Shown here: piece by piece, positions 40,101 through 49,194 of the stretch
Position numbering within the stretch: position 1 is the stretch's first letter
Layout: every line of letters starts with the position of its first letter
Origin: Calliopum simillimum
Lineage: Eukaryota > Arthropoda > Insecta > Diptera > Lauxaniidae
DNA: 64,000 nt
Assembly: GCA_951812925.1 (NCBI GenBank)
Contig: OX638371.1
Location: 38,910,101 to 38,974,100, forward strand
Direction: 5' to 3'
Program-made: the position numbers and the translations under genes
Notes under the pieces: generated by a model
What the model saw: the letters and a program-made list of their open reading frames with translations, nothing else
Told to the model about the DNA's origin: nothing
Databases searched by the model: none

Positions 40101-40718
40101 AAAGTTTTTTCTCATTTCAAATTTTGTTTAACATGGCTTTACGCCCTTTTGAAAAATCACTCCTCATGTATCAATGAAGATTTTATCATACATATGTATA
40201 TCGAAATTGCCACCAGCTTCGTAACTAATAGAAAGTGGTGAATTTGCCAAACTTTAATGATTAGTTTTCAGCTGCAGTTTTGTTTCCTTATAAGCGAAAA
40301 TATTTTACAGAAGATGTATTAAGTTATTAGTTACCAATGGTGAATATTTTTGTATTATCATTATTGCCATTGGTCACGGCTTCATTTAACATCTTTCGAG
40401 CCAGAACAGTTTGTGGTGGCCTCCAATCGATATCACAAATGTTTAGACGTAGCCCTTTGATAGACACACTTGTCCCCGAAATGTCACGAAAATGAGCTGG
40501 AACAATTCGAAATATTAATTAATTTTCTTGCCTAGCTTATTAAAATACTAACCATCACAAGGCAATTTGGAAAAGGGTTGTAAGATCTCGACGAATGACA
40601 AATTATTTTTGTGGCAGACATCATCGGCCAAAGTACTGGTTATAACTCCGACTAGTGGAGAAAAAATATTTTGTATAATTTCCCTCGAATTGTAGTTGTG
40701 TCCAGCCAAATGTATCAT
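25143..40718 (-). CDS. TRAPPC8: TRAPP complex subunit 8 (Trs85 homologue, l(3)76BDm)
   Basis: Seventeen coding exons on the minus strand: 40718-40553, 40496-40335, 38685-38394, 38318-38177, 38115-37942, 36709-36503, 36061-35958, 35362-35278, 35216-35053, 33823-33361, 33290-33147, 33092-32945, 32879-32730, 32667-32203, 30709-30275, 30216-30178, 25726-25143. All junctions are GT-AG with matching phase; total 1307 aa. Near-identical blocks with human TRAPPC8 include LSFVEILQPFSKL, SDLRSALLLEQAA and GWSLAEDHI, in the same order. TRAPPC8 is the TRAPPIII-specific subunit that brings the Rab1 exchange factor to Golgi and autophagy membranes. The middle (roughly 370-680) is helical/TPR-like; the rest is beta-sandwich-like. 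The start ATG is preceded by a splice acceptor at 40742-40743, so a 5' UTR exon lies upstream. The protein stops earlier than the human one (1435 aa). Introns carry palindromes, MITEs and tandem repeats. TTTATT at 25070-25075 is the likely poly(A) signal. Confidence 0.94.
26875..27250 (+). repeat. Imperfect 120-bp tandem repeats in TRAPPC8 last intron
   Basis: Three units, each with TTTATAAAAATCGAT or CATAAAAATCGAT, a GAGAG(G/C)GCGTTT block, GCGTGG(C/T)AC(C/T)GCC and AACATAATGG. Confidence 0.75.
27660..28133. mobile_element. 474-bp MITE with perfect 39-bp TIR
   Basis: GGGCTAGTTTACATAGACAT starts the left end and its exact complement closes the right; 39 bp match without a mismatch. TTA is duplicated at 27657-27659 and 28134-28136. 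In the last TRAPPC8 intron. Confidence 0.92.
28303..29603. repeat. Palindromic repeat family A, copy 4 (complete)
   Basis: 1301 bp from AGCCCAGGAAAATTAG to CCTGGGCT. The two arms of about 650 bp are complementary through almost their full length, centred near 28965. It lies in the last intron of TRAPPC8. Confidence 0.88.
33886..34556 (-). repeat. Dispersed tandem-bearing repeat, copy 1
   Basis: Inverted relative of 58424-59349: starts CTAGTAAGGGTG, holds units with TTTTTGCTCA(A/G)A and CTTGCACTTA, and ends GGTGACGCTGATCAAGAATA...GGGTATAAAA. In TRAPPC8 intron 9. Confidence 0.75.
36127..36476. mobile_element. TTAA-flanked MITE (piggyBac-like)
   Basis: TTAA at 36123-36126 and 36477-36480; TIR GGGGACATTCGCTTT(T/C)GTAA. 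TTAA targets with GGGG/CCCC-type ends suggest piggyBac. It lies just 23 bp from the splice donor of TRAPPC8 exon 6. Confidence 0.75.
37072..37928. repeat. Palindromic repeat in TRAPPC8 intron 5
   Basis: Left arm TGCTGAAATTTGTGAATAAA and later ACTTCTAGTAAA pair with the right arm ending CACAAATTTTAGCA; arms of roughly 250 bp. It stops about 14 bp from exon 5. Confidence 0.75.
39690..39845. mobile_element. Small MITE in TRAPPC8 intron 2
   Basis: GCGCAACAGTGGCCTAACC at left, complement GGTTAGGCCACTGTTGCG at right; about 155 bp. Confidence 0.75.
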
Positions 40719-42076
40719 TTCGTTTGAGATTGGTTTAATATCTATGAAAAACACAATGTTTTTGTCAAATTTTTATCCGTGATTAGTAATTGCTTTTTTG
40801 ACAAACGTCAAAATAACTAATTTTGACAACGTTTAGTGATGGAAAACGAAAGATATTGATTGCACATAATTTACCAATTGAGTTCTACTCATGGTTGAAT
40901 TACCCTGGTTGCAGCGACTACGAAAATGTCAAAATTCTTTGTTTTGATTTTGATAGTTGCATCCACAGTATCCGCGTCAATTGAGCAGTGCAAGTGTTAG
41001 TGCTGGTTCACACGGCAGACTATACTGCCGGGCGATAGTACTATTTGTAGGCAAGCGGAGGGACTGCTTCCCGCCAAACGATTTGCAATCGTCTGTTAGC
41101 TTGATTATACGACACGAAATACGGTATCGAATAAACTCGTTTCAACGTAGAACGCTTAAAATGTGAGCGTTTATACGAATCAAAAGAAGTGTATCAAATA
41201 GACACACTTTTTATAGCGTGTTACAAAATCAGCTGTCAGAATTTGAAGTTCGTGAATCGTAAATATGGAAAATAAACAAAACACCTCTTTCGTCTAATTT
41301 TTCCATTATTTATGCCAAATTATATCAATTGAAAATATTAATTTTAAATTACATTTGTCAAATCACATGTCATTTCTTCTTCTTCTTCTTCAGTTGACAC
41401 AAGCAATGTTGTGTCAAATCCACTGAGTGGATGATCACATGTCATTTGTTTTCTTATAAAACAGCTGTTCCAAACCGTGTTGCCGTTCACATGTGTTTAT
41501 AGAGACACTTAAACAAGGTATGTGTTTGTTATACAAACACGATTCAGACAAGATAGTTGAGCAACTATCCTATCTGTCGTGTGAACCATCTCCAAGTTGT
41601 AGCTTACACTAGTAAATTTTACAAACACATTTGCGCTGCAACTTTTTATCATGGTATTTTGATCTATTTGACTAGACATATATTTTTTTATATTGACCTG
41701 TGGGCCATGTCACAAAGAGATTGGGATTTTCCTGTTTCGGGCTTTCCTTTAATTCTTAATTCTGAAAATTAAAAAACTTTCAAGTTAATATGTCTCGAAA
41801 AATGCTGATATACATTAAATCCTACCTATTTTCATCGGCTGTAAGTGATTTATTTTGCCGGTAAATTTCATGATCTGGAAAGTGAAAGTTAGTTTTTTTT
41901 CTTATTATTTATTTTCCTTTTGCTTTGCTTTTAATAATATTTGATGCCGACTGTGAAAGCTAAGAGGTGACACTGTAGAAAATCAGCCAAAATCAGTAGC
42001 CCTGCTGAGACTTAAGCGCAGATTCAAAATAAATCTTATAGCCTGTTTTCTTCGAAAATTAATGAATTCATCATGT
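40719..42076. other. TRAPPC8 upstream region
   Basis: Probable 5' UTR exon and promoter of TRAPPC8 are somewhere here (acceptor CT complement at 40742-40743). The donor exon was not identified. Contains the 41005 MITE. Confidence 0.4.
41005..41587. mobile_element. MITE upstream of TRAPPC8 with GGTTCACACG ends
   Basis: GGTTCACACGGCAGACTAT at left, complement CGTGTGAACC at right; about 580 bp with the GTAGGCAAGCGGAG segment inside. Confidence 0.55.
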
Positions 42077-42080
42077 ATTA

Positions 42081-43420
42081 TGTAACATGTAACGGTCAAT
42101 ATTTTGTTCAGGTATAAAAGCGATTGCACGTAGAATTGTCCAGCTCGGCTCGTCGGCTAACGGGTGGTATTCTTACTTTTATTTACCTGGGGAATTTAAA
42201 CCGCTATCATCAAAAATTATTTAAATTTACGTGCTTAAACAAGGAAGAAAAGCCGCGAGGAAAATCGAAAAGAAAAAAAATTAAGTGTTGACAAAAGAAA
42301 AAAATAAAATGTTTCTGCTGCTTGGATTTTGTGACAGCATTATGGTGACAATTGCTGCCACTAAACCCTCCCATCCATGATCAAATTTAAGTCATTATTT
42401 TTTCTTTTAAATGATCCCTATAAACCTGTTGTTACCACAACAACTTCTCCGTTTGTCAAAAATCAATTCAATGAATTTAAACCAACATTATAATACAAAT
42501 TTATTAATGTTTAATTAAATTTTAAAGACATTTCTTTTTTTTTTAAATAAAGAAAATTACCGAAATCGGATTATTCTGTTTAATAAGTTAATTAAAATTC
42601 TTAAAATTAAATAATTCAATCAAACTAAGTACATCTTAAACATAACCTTTCGTCAACAAAGGCTTTAAAATAACAAAAAAACTTACTTGTCGATGACGTC
42701 CCACGAAGAAAGATCTTTCTGATGGCCACGTACCACAGTAAAAAAAATGAGTTTTAAATTGATACATTAATAACAACATAAATTAGTTACGAAAGATTTT
42801 GGCTTAACCGTTTTTTTCTTTTTTTTTTTTTGTAAAATTTTTAAAATTACCAATAAAAAAAAAACTAAATTGTTTTGATATTACAACAACAAAAAAAAAA
42901 TCAAAGTTTTATACTAATTATGTAAAAAAAAATACTGATTTAAAATGCACATTATTTTTTTTCGGTTTTCTTTACTTCTTTTCTTTTAAATAATGATGAC
43001 TGCTTTCAATTGCTTTAAAATTTATCCATATCCAAATTCTTAAAATTTTCTTTTAGAATCTTGAAAATCCAGCAAATTCGCCTGCAGTTTTTTTTTTTTC
43101 TGATAGGTTTTTATTGTATTGTTGTTTGATTATTTTTTTTGATATAAATTTATTTTGCAGCATCTTTTAATTACTTGCAATTTTGCAATATTGATTAGGC
43201 CATTGTAGCAAAAAAATAAAATTCAATTTTTTCTTATTTTTTTAAAAAAATCTTTGATTAAAAAGTTGCTTGCTTCTTTTCAAACCAAATTTTCAATCCC
43301 TCCAAATTTTATTTTTTTTAGATCAAAAAACAAAATCTATCTTGTCTTTTTTTTTTTTTTTTTAAGTAAAAATTGCGCAAGTTTCAAAAAGAAATTTTTT
43401 TGGCTACAAGCGCCACTACA
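42081..43420 (-). repeat. 3' LTR of the Ty3/gypsy element
   Basis: Begins TGTAACATG and ends GCCACTACA on the plus strand, same as the copy at 49195-50534. It directly abuts the polypurine tract on its pol side. Confidence 0.95.
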
Positions 43421-43430
43421 TTTCCCCCCA
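43421..43430 (-). other. Polypurine tract
   Basis: On the minus strand TGGGGGGAAA lies immediately before the 3' LTR, where plus-strand DNA synthesis of an LTR element is primed. Confidence 0.8.
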
Positions 43431-43523
43431 ACCAAAATCAGATTTTGGGGTTTTTAAGCACAAAAGCTGATCCCGCTTGTAGAAAAAAAATTAAATACTA
43501 AAACTAAAATGTGTTTTTTTTTT

Positions 43524-46500
43524 CTATTGCCGAATGTCCTTTGCATGATAAACATCTAAATAACGACCTTGCATGTCTTCTAAAGCATAATAACAGTTAC
43601 CAAGTTTTTTCCGCACTCTAGCTTTTACATAATTAGGTGCAAGTTTGGAGCTAAACCCTTTTTCAAAATTGCTTTGCCTGAAATTTTTCCTAAACACTTC
43701 TTGTCCAACTTCGTATGAAACATTTCGTGCACGTAGATTATAAACGTTTTCGTTCCGTACTTGTTGCTTTTTCATAAGTTCACTTGCTCGTTTTCTCACA
43801 ATTTCTAAAGTATCTGAACGATTAAACGATACACTGCGATCATCTAGCATTTTCAATTGGCGCAACAGGGCGTAAGTGGAACCATTATTTATCATATGCT
43901 GTCCAAATGTCATGAAGTACGGAGAAGTTCCAATTGCGGAATGCAAACCTGAACGCAATGCGCAACAAATACTACTAAGGTGTTCATCCCAATTTTTTTG
44001 ATTTGGATCAATATATGATTTTATGGCAGCGATAACCGAACGATTGACACGTTCACTTGCATTCGCTTGAGGCGAGTAAACAGCAGTATAAGAATGTTTG
44101 ATTGAATACTTTTGCATAAGAGTATTAAAAAGTTGAGATTTAAATTGAGATCCATTATCGGAAACAACAGTCTCAGGTGTACCAAACGTATGAAAAAGTT
44201 CCTGTTCGAGATATCTTACAACAACATCAGCAGTGGCTTTTTTTACTGGCAACAAAAATGGAAATTTGGAAAAATGATCCAATACGACAAAAATATGAGT
44301 ATTGCCAGATCGCGATCGCGGATATGGACCACAAAAGTCAATATACAATTTTTGGAAAAACCTTGAAGTTTCAGATGTTTTACCCAATAGTGGTCGTTGG
44401 ATTTGATTAGGATGCTTAGTCGTTTTACATATTTCGCAAGAATTTACGTAAGCTTTAACATCGGGCACCAATCCAGGCCAAAAATAATAACGACGAATTC
44501 GCTCTATCATTTTATTGATACCACCATGTGATGATAACGGACTATCGTGTGCTTTACTCAAAACAATATTTACTAAGCTTTTCGGAATCCATAACTTCCA
44601 TACAAAGTCATCATGCGTTTGTTCACCAGTTGCATGCTCTGTCCTCCTATAAATAAAATTGTCGATAACTTTTAAGTCCGGAGTCCTATCTAGATTTTCT
44701 CTTATATTTTTTAAAAGGTTATTATATTCATCAGATTTAAAATGTTCTGAATCTAAGTCAACGAAAAGTCCACTATCAGTTTCTAAAGCAGATAAATCAT
44801 CTGTATTAACTCTGGACAGCGCATCCGGAACTACATTTTGCGTTCCACGCCGATGTTGAATTTGAAATTTAAAACCCTGAAGTTTTAAAGCCCACCGTGC
44901 TAACCGAGAATTTAGGTCTGTTTGTGACATGAGCCATTTGAGTGATGCATGATCTGTAATCACAGTGAACTCATGACCCTCCACATAAGCGCGAAATTTT
45001 TTTATGCTTAAAATTGCTGCTAAGCATTCTTGCTCTGTAACCGAATAATTGCGCTGGGCTCGATTTAGCTTTTTGGACATAAATGCTATTGGATGTTCTT
45101 CACCATTTGCATCTAATTGAACCAATGCACTTCCTATTCCGGTGTTGCTTGCATCGCAGTGTATGAAAAATGGTTGCGAGAAATCTGGACTTTGCAACAC
45201 TGGAGCAGAAGTCATGGAAGCTTTTAACTCTTCAAATGCTTTTTGTGACTCTTCACTCCATAAAAACTTCCGAGTGTTTTTTAGTAAATCGGTTAATGGA
45301 CTAGACAGCGTGGCATAGTTCCTTATGAACTTCCGATACCAGCCGGACATACCCAAAAATCGCCGAAGTTGTTTTACCGAACGCGGAATAGGGAAATTAA
45401 CAACAGCGGAAACTTTTTCCGGGTCAGTACTAATAGTACCATTACCTACTATGTGTCCAAGATATCTAACTTCTTTGAGACAGAAATGACTTTTTTGAAC
45501 ATTCAGTGTCAAACCTGAGCTACGCATGCACTTTGCTACTTCACGCAAAACATCGAGATGTTTTAAAAATGAGTTTGATACAATTAAAAGATCATCTAAA
45601 TAGATAAAAACCTCGGTTCGCAAATGTGGTGGTATAACTTTATCCATTAAACGTGACATGGTCTGTGGCGCATTACAAAGTCCAAATGGCATAACTTTAT
45701 ACTGGTATAGAGGTCTGCCTGGCACGGTAAACGCAGTTTTATCACGAGATGAAGGATGAAGGGGAATTTGCCAAAAGGCATCTTTTAAATCCAAGCTTGT
45801 AATAAATTCAGCCTTGGGAAGCCGACTTAATATCCCATCAATATTGGGCAAAGGGTATGCGTCCTTAACAGTAACAGTGTTAACTTTCCGGCTATCAAGA
45901 CACAGTCTCACCTTACCAGGTTTTTGTACCACAACGATTGGAGAAGACCATGGGCTGTCAGATTCTTCAATTACTCCAAGTTGAAGCATTCGATCTACTT
46001 CGCCATAAATTAACTTTTCAACTGCCGGGGAAACAGGAAAATGCCTCTGTTTGATGGGTTTTGCATCACCAACATCAATGATATGAGATATAACATTTGT
46101 TTTACCTAAGCCTTCAACAGCAAAAGACGGGAAAAGATCAACAACGTTTTTGAGCTGTTTTTGTTGTATTTCGGTTAAAGTGTGTTTTCTTGGATCCAGA
46201 GTTGAATCATCAAATTTTATTTCAGAAACAATTCCATCGGGCAAAAGATCAAAAGATTTCCAAAAATCGATGCCAAGGTACAAATTTTGAGATAAACTTG
46301 GAATAATAAATATCGAAATTGACTTTGTTTTATTATGAAAAGTAATATCGGTATCTATTCGACCCACTATGGATTGAGAAGTACCATCAGCTGTACGAAC
46401 AAACGAACGAATTTTTTTATAAGGTGTGTTCGAGGTTAGGAATTCACGTGCTGCTTGAGCACCAATGCAACTGATGGAAGCACCTGTATCCAATAAGCCA

Positions 46501-46937
46501 ACAATAGTTTTGCCAAGTAAGGTAACTTCAGCATGTGGTCGACGAAGATCACTTGGTTTATCAAAAACGGACGAAATCAACTTGTTTTTAGTATCTTTTA
46601 CATTCTTCCAAAAAGTGCGAATTCTACGGCTAGAACGGTTTGGTGGTTTTATTAAATCATGAAAAATTCTACTTTTTGCTTGGTTGTATTCCAGCAATCG
46701 AATATGAAACGGTTTTAATATTTTTAAATTTGGTTCAATTTTATTGAGCGAAAAGTTAGTTTTAATTTTGTTATCGGAATTAGAATTTAAAATCGTTAAG
46801 TTAGGATCAAGTTCAACATCAGAGGAAACTTTTATTCTTTCCTGGTCATATGACGACTGGAATGCGTCTGAGTTTGAAGTTTGCGTGCACTTTTCAGTGC
46901 GTTCGACTGGAAGTTTTTTGAATTGCAACTGGGACAA
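43524..46937 (-). CDS. pol: Pol polyprotein: protease, reverse transcriptase, RNase H, integrase
   Basis: The open frame is 1137 aa, entered by -1 frameshift from gag rather than from its own ATG. In order: aspartic protease with LLDTGAS near residue 149; reverse transcriptase with YLDDLLI near 444; RNase H with HCDAS and ITDHASLKWL; integrase with an HHCC zinc motif near 797 (SHGG...CEICKTTK), then catalytic Asp in IDFCGP near 866, Asp in VVSDNGSQF near 926 and Glu in SERVNR. The domain order protease-RT-RNase H-integrase defines Ty3/gypsy. The last Asp to Glu spacing is 34 residues, one fewer than the classical 35. No stop codon interrupts it, so the copy may be competent. Confidence 0.95.
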   Translation of the reverse strand: MSQLQFKKLPVERTEKCTQTSNSDAFQSSYDQERIKVSSDVELDPNLTILNSNSDNKIKTNFSLNKIEPNLKILKPFHIRLLEYNQAKSRIFHDLIKPPNRSSRRIRTFWKNVKDTKNKLISSVFDKPSDLRRPHAEVTLLGKTIVGLLDTGASISCIGAQAAREFLTSNTPYKKIRSFVRTADGTSQSIVGRIDTDITFHNKTKSISIFIIPSLSQNLYLGIDFWKSFDLLPDGIVSEIKFDDSTLDPRKHTLTEIQQKQLKNVVDLFPSFAVEGLGKTNVISHIIDVGDAKPIKQRHFPVSPAVEKLIYGEVDRMLQLGVIEESDSPWSSPIVVVQKPGKVRLCLDSRKVNTVTVKDAYPLPNIDGILSRLPKAEFITSLDLKDAFWQIPLHPSSRDKTAFTVPGRPLYQYKVMPFGLCNAPQTMSRLMDKVIPPHLRTEVFIYLDDLLIVSNSFLKHLDVLREVAKCMRSSGLTLNVQKSHFCLKEVRYLGHIVGNGTISTDPEKVSAVVNFPIPRSVKQLRRFLGMSGWYRKFIRNYATLSSPLTDLLKNTRKFLWSEESQKAFEELKASMTSAPVLQSPDFSQPFFIHCDASNTGIGSALVQLDANGEEHPIAFMSKKLNRAQRNYSVTEQECLAAILSIKKFRAYVEGHEFTVITDHASLKWLMSQTDLNSRLARWALKLQGFKFQIQHRRGTQNVVPDALSRVNTDDLSALETDSGLFVDLDSEHFKSDEYNNLLKNIRENLDRTPDLKVIDNFIYRRTEHATGEQTHDDFVWKLWIPKSLVNIVLSKAHDSPLSSHGGINKMIERIRRYYFWPGLVPDVKAYVNSCEICKTTKHPNQIQRPLLGKTSETSRFFQKLYIDFCGPYPRSRSGNTHIFVVLDHFSKFPFLLPVKKATADVVVRYLEQELFHTFGTPETVVSDNGSQFKSQLFNTLMQKYSIKHSYTAVYSPQANASERVNRSVIAAIKSYIDPNQKNWDEHLSSICCALRSGLHSAIGTSPYFMTFGQHMINNGSTYALLRQLKMLDDRSVSFNRSDTLEIVRKRASELMKKQQVRNENVYNLRARNVSYEVGQEVFRKNFRQSNFEKGFSSKLAPNYVKARVRKKLGNCYYALEDMQGRYLDVYHAKDIRQ

Positions 46938-48427
46938 TTGGGCTTATAGGTATCTGCTTTACCACACCCATAACAAAAAATATTGCGTTCACCAGTGCAG
47001 TCTTGGTAACGATGCCCATTTTTCTTGCAATTCCAACAAATTAAAGAAATTGCAGAAACATCATTATCACCTAGAGTTTTTTCGTCAGAATCCTCGTTAA
47101 CAGATACTAACTCAGAAACATTTCTACGATTTGGAAACGACGCTTGTTTCTTACAAATGTCTTGCAAGAAAAATTCTCTTTTTCGGCAGATGTCTCTTAG
47201 ATGTTCTATACTATAAATTTGTAAATTAAGAATTTCATGTTGTATATCTGGCAACAAATTTCTTCGGAGTATTTCAACAAGCGTACTTTCAGTTAATGAC
47301 TGGGATAAACGATCTGTCAGTAACAGAATATCCTCATAAAACGAATCAAAACTTTCATTTGGTCGCTGTTTTCGGTCACGAATCATTTCCCTAAAATCAA
47401 CATCGGTTCTAGAATCACGATATTGACTTCTAAGTGCTGTACACAAGTCACGCCATTTAATAACTCTCACCAGCTTATGGTATCTCCAGAACCATTCAGT
47501 GGCTTTTGAATCAAACAAAGTGCTAGCATGACGACATAATAATTCAAAATTTCCACCTAAAGTTTGGTTGGTCAACACTTCCACACGATATATAAAATTA
47601 TCAACTGACAAACCATCATTTTTACCAGTAAATTTCAGTTTCCAATTATATATTATGTGACCTACTTTTTCGGGACGAAGTGATAAGTCTGTGGCACTAT
47701 TTGAAGCACTAGATATGGGATCAGAAGCTGTTTGGCCTTGAAAATTGTTACGATTGCTTGGCAAATTAAGTAACTGATCTAAAGTTTGATTTCCGACACT
47801 AGGCAAAGTTTCTACGATAGGTTCTCTAACAATGTTATTTGGCTGCTGCTCAGTCGCAACAGTTTGCACTGAAGGTGTGCTTGGTCTATTAAGTCTAGCA
47901 AAGCGCTCTTCTATTCGCGATTCAATTTGCAGCATTTGCTGACTTATTGAAGAACACAACTCAGCTACTTGTGCTCCGATTGCTTCGTTAATTATATTAC
48001 GAATGTTATCTTGCTGATGCGAAGGAAAAACTGAAGTGTCATTATTAATAACTTGAGCATTTCCAGCTTGAGCTAAAGGCATGGATTCAAATTGTGCAGA
48101 CCCCGAACTCAAATCAATAATTGGGTCACGTGAGGAACCTGCAGCAGAACTTTTAGCTCTTTCAGCAGCTTTTGTTTGTTTTCTTGTCTGGACACCTGAG
48201 TGATGAGACTGTTTAGGAGTCTGAACTTCAATCACAGTTCCACAATCTGGACAAGTATTTATTGATTGAAGATGCTTTAATATACAAGCTTTATGAAAAG
48301 TATGTCTACAAGGAGTTTGAATCATTTGAGCACGCACCCTAATGAATTCTGCGCAAATATTGCAATATAATTGTGAATTTTCTGCATCTGCAGTGAGATC
48401 TTCATTACTATGGCGTACACTAACCAT
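46832..48427 (-). CDS. gag: Gag polyprotein with N-terminal RING-H2 finger
   Basis: 531 aa. Residues 22-62 fit a full RING-H2 pattern: C22, C25, C40, H42, H45, C48, C59, C62, with normal loop spacings. A Ser/Gln-rich linker follows, then a retrotransposon capsid-like region at about 258-420 (FTGKNDGLSVDNFIYRVEVL onward), then a CCHC zinc knuckle at about 463-476 (CWNCKKNGHRYQDC). A second knuckle (CYGCGKADTYKPNC) has Thr where the His should be. Capsid and knuckle identify Gag; a RING finger is not a normal Gag domain and suggests ubiquitin-ligase activity, which the sequence alone cannot prove. The frame overlaps pol by 106 nt. No stop or frameshift interrupts it. Confidence 0.92.
   Translation of the reverse strand: MVSVRHSNEDLTADAENSQLYCNICAEFIRVRAQMIQTPCRHTFHKACILKHLQSINTCPDCGTVIEVQTPKQSHHSGVQTRKQTKAAERAKSSAAGSSRDPIIDLSSGSAQFESMPLAQAGNAQVINNDTSVFPSHQQDNIRNIINEAIGAQVAELCSSISQQMLQIESRIEERFARLNRPSTPSVQTVATEQQPNNIVREPIVETLPSVGNQTLDQLLNLPSNRNNFQGQTASDPISSASNSATDLSLRPEKVGHIIYNWKLKFTGKNDGLSVDNFIYRVEVLTNQTLGGNFELLCRHASTLFDSKATEWFWRYHKLVRVIKWRDLCTALRSQYRDSRTDVDFREMIRDRKQRPNESFDSFYEDILLLTDRLSQSLTESTLVEILRRNLLPDIQHEILNLQIYSIEHLRDICRKREFFLQDICKKQASFPNRRNVSELVSVNEDSDEKTLGDNDVSAISLICWNCKKNGHRYQDCTGERNIFCYGCGKADTYKPNCPSCNSKNFQSNALKSARKLQTQTHSSRHMTRKE
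46913..46919 (-). promoter_or_regulatory. -1 ribosomal frameshift slippery site
   Basis: The minus strand reads A AAA AAC in the gag frame (codons TCA AAA AAC). Pol is in the -1 frame relative to gag, and this heptamer lies inside the 106-nt overlap, so slippage gives FKKLPVER. It is a canonical X XXY YYZ site. Confidence 0.85.
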
Positions 48428-49160
48428 TTTATAATATTAAAGATATTGCAAGATAAATAAAATTCTGTAAAGTATTGAGTTTTAACGAATGCAAGTTCAA
48501 GATAATAGAGGTATGTATTTATAATAAGTAATTTTTTATGCAAAAATACAATTTAATGTAAGTAAATGTGAATGATTTCTAACTAATGGTCGAAGTTGTT
48601 GTGGGATTTCAGAATTAATTCCAAAACAGCTGAAACAAAACAAAAAAAAATAAAAAAAAATTAAAGAAAAAGATATGGTTTAACATAAAGTATGAGTGAT
48701 ATTTATTTATACTGGCGATTAACTATGTAACTTTGGTACTTGAAGTTGTTATCTGTTCCAGTGTTTTATCAAAATCTTCTTACGAAATGAAAATGAATTT
48801 TGAATAAGACAAAATAAAAAGAATGAACTTTTGAAGGATCTTAACTCAACTGGTTAACAGCTCTGTGTTAGAAACATGACGCTAAATTAAATTCCATGCT
48901 TAGTAAGACCTTTCAAAAGGGAAAGAAAAGAAAAGAAAACAAACGAAAAACAGAAAAAGTTTGTAAAGCATTCATACTATATATTTATGGTTAAAAGCTT
49001 CATACTAATGACATCCGAGCTTTTAAATTTTCCAATAAATAGAGCACTTACAAAAAAAAATGATATCCTCTAAACTTTTCAACAGCCGAATTTTCTGGGA
49101 AGGCCACACAGTAAATATTTATGAAATTTTCACGAAAAGATGTTAATTAAAAACGTGTAG

Positions 49161-49178
49161 GCCCCACGTTGGGCGCCA
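49161..49178 (-). other. Primer binding site for tRNA-Lys
   Basis: The minus strand reads TGGCGCCCAACGTGGGGC, complementary over 18 nt to the 3' end (with CCA) of an animal tRNA-Lys of the CTT type. It lies 16 nt internal to the 5' LTR, the usual place for minus-strand DNA priming. Confidence 0.88.
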
Positions 49179-49194
49179 AAATAATTTTTATAAC

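Noticed and set aside
43254..43457. 67-aa frame starting in the LTR, repeated as 60 aa at 50368-50550
   Set aside because: Poly(T)/poly(A)-derived frames that differ only because the sequence after the LTR differs.
49161..49178. tRNA-Lys-like sequence
   Set aside because: Only the 3' 18 nt of the tRNA are present and they abut an LTR, so it is the primer binding site, not a tRNA gene. I found no tRNA or rRNA gene in the window.
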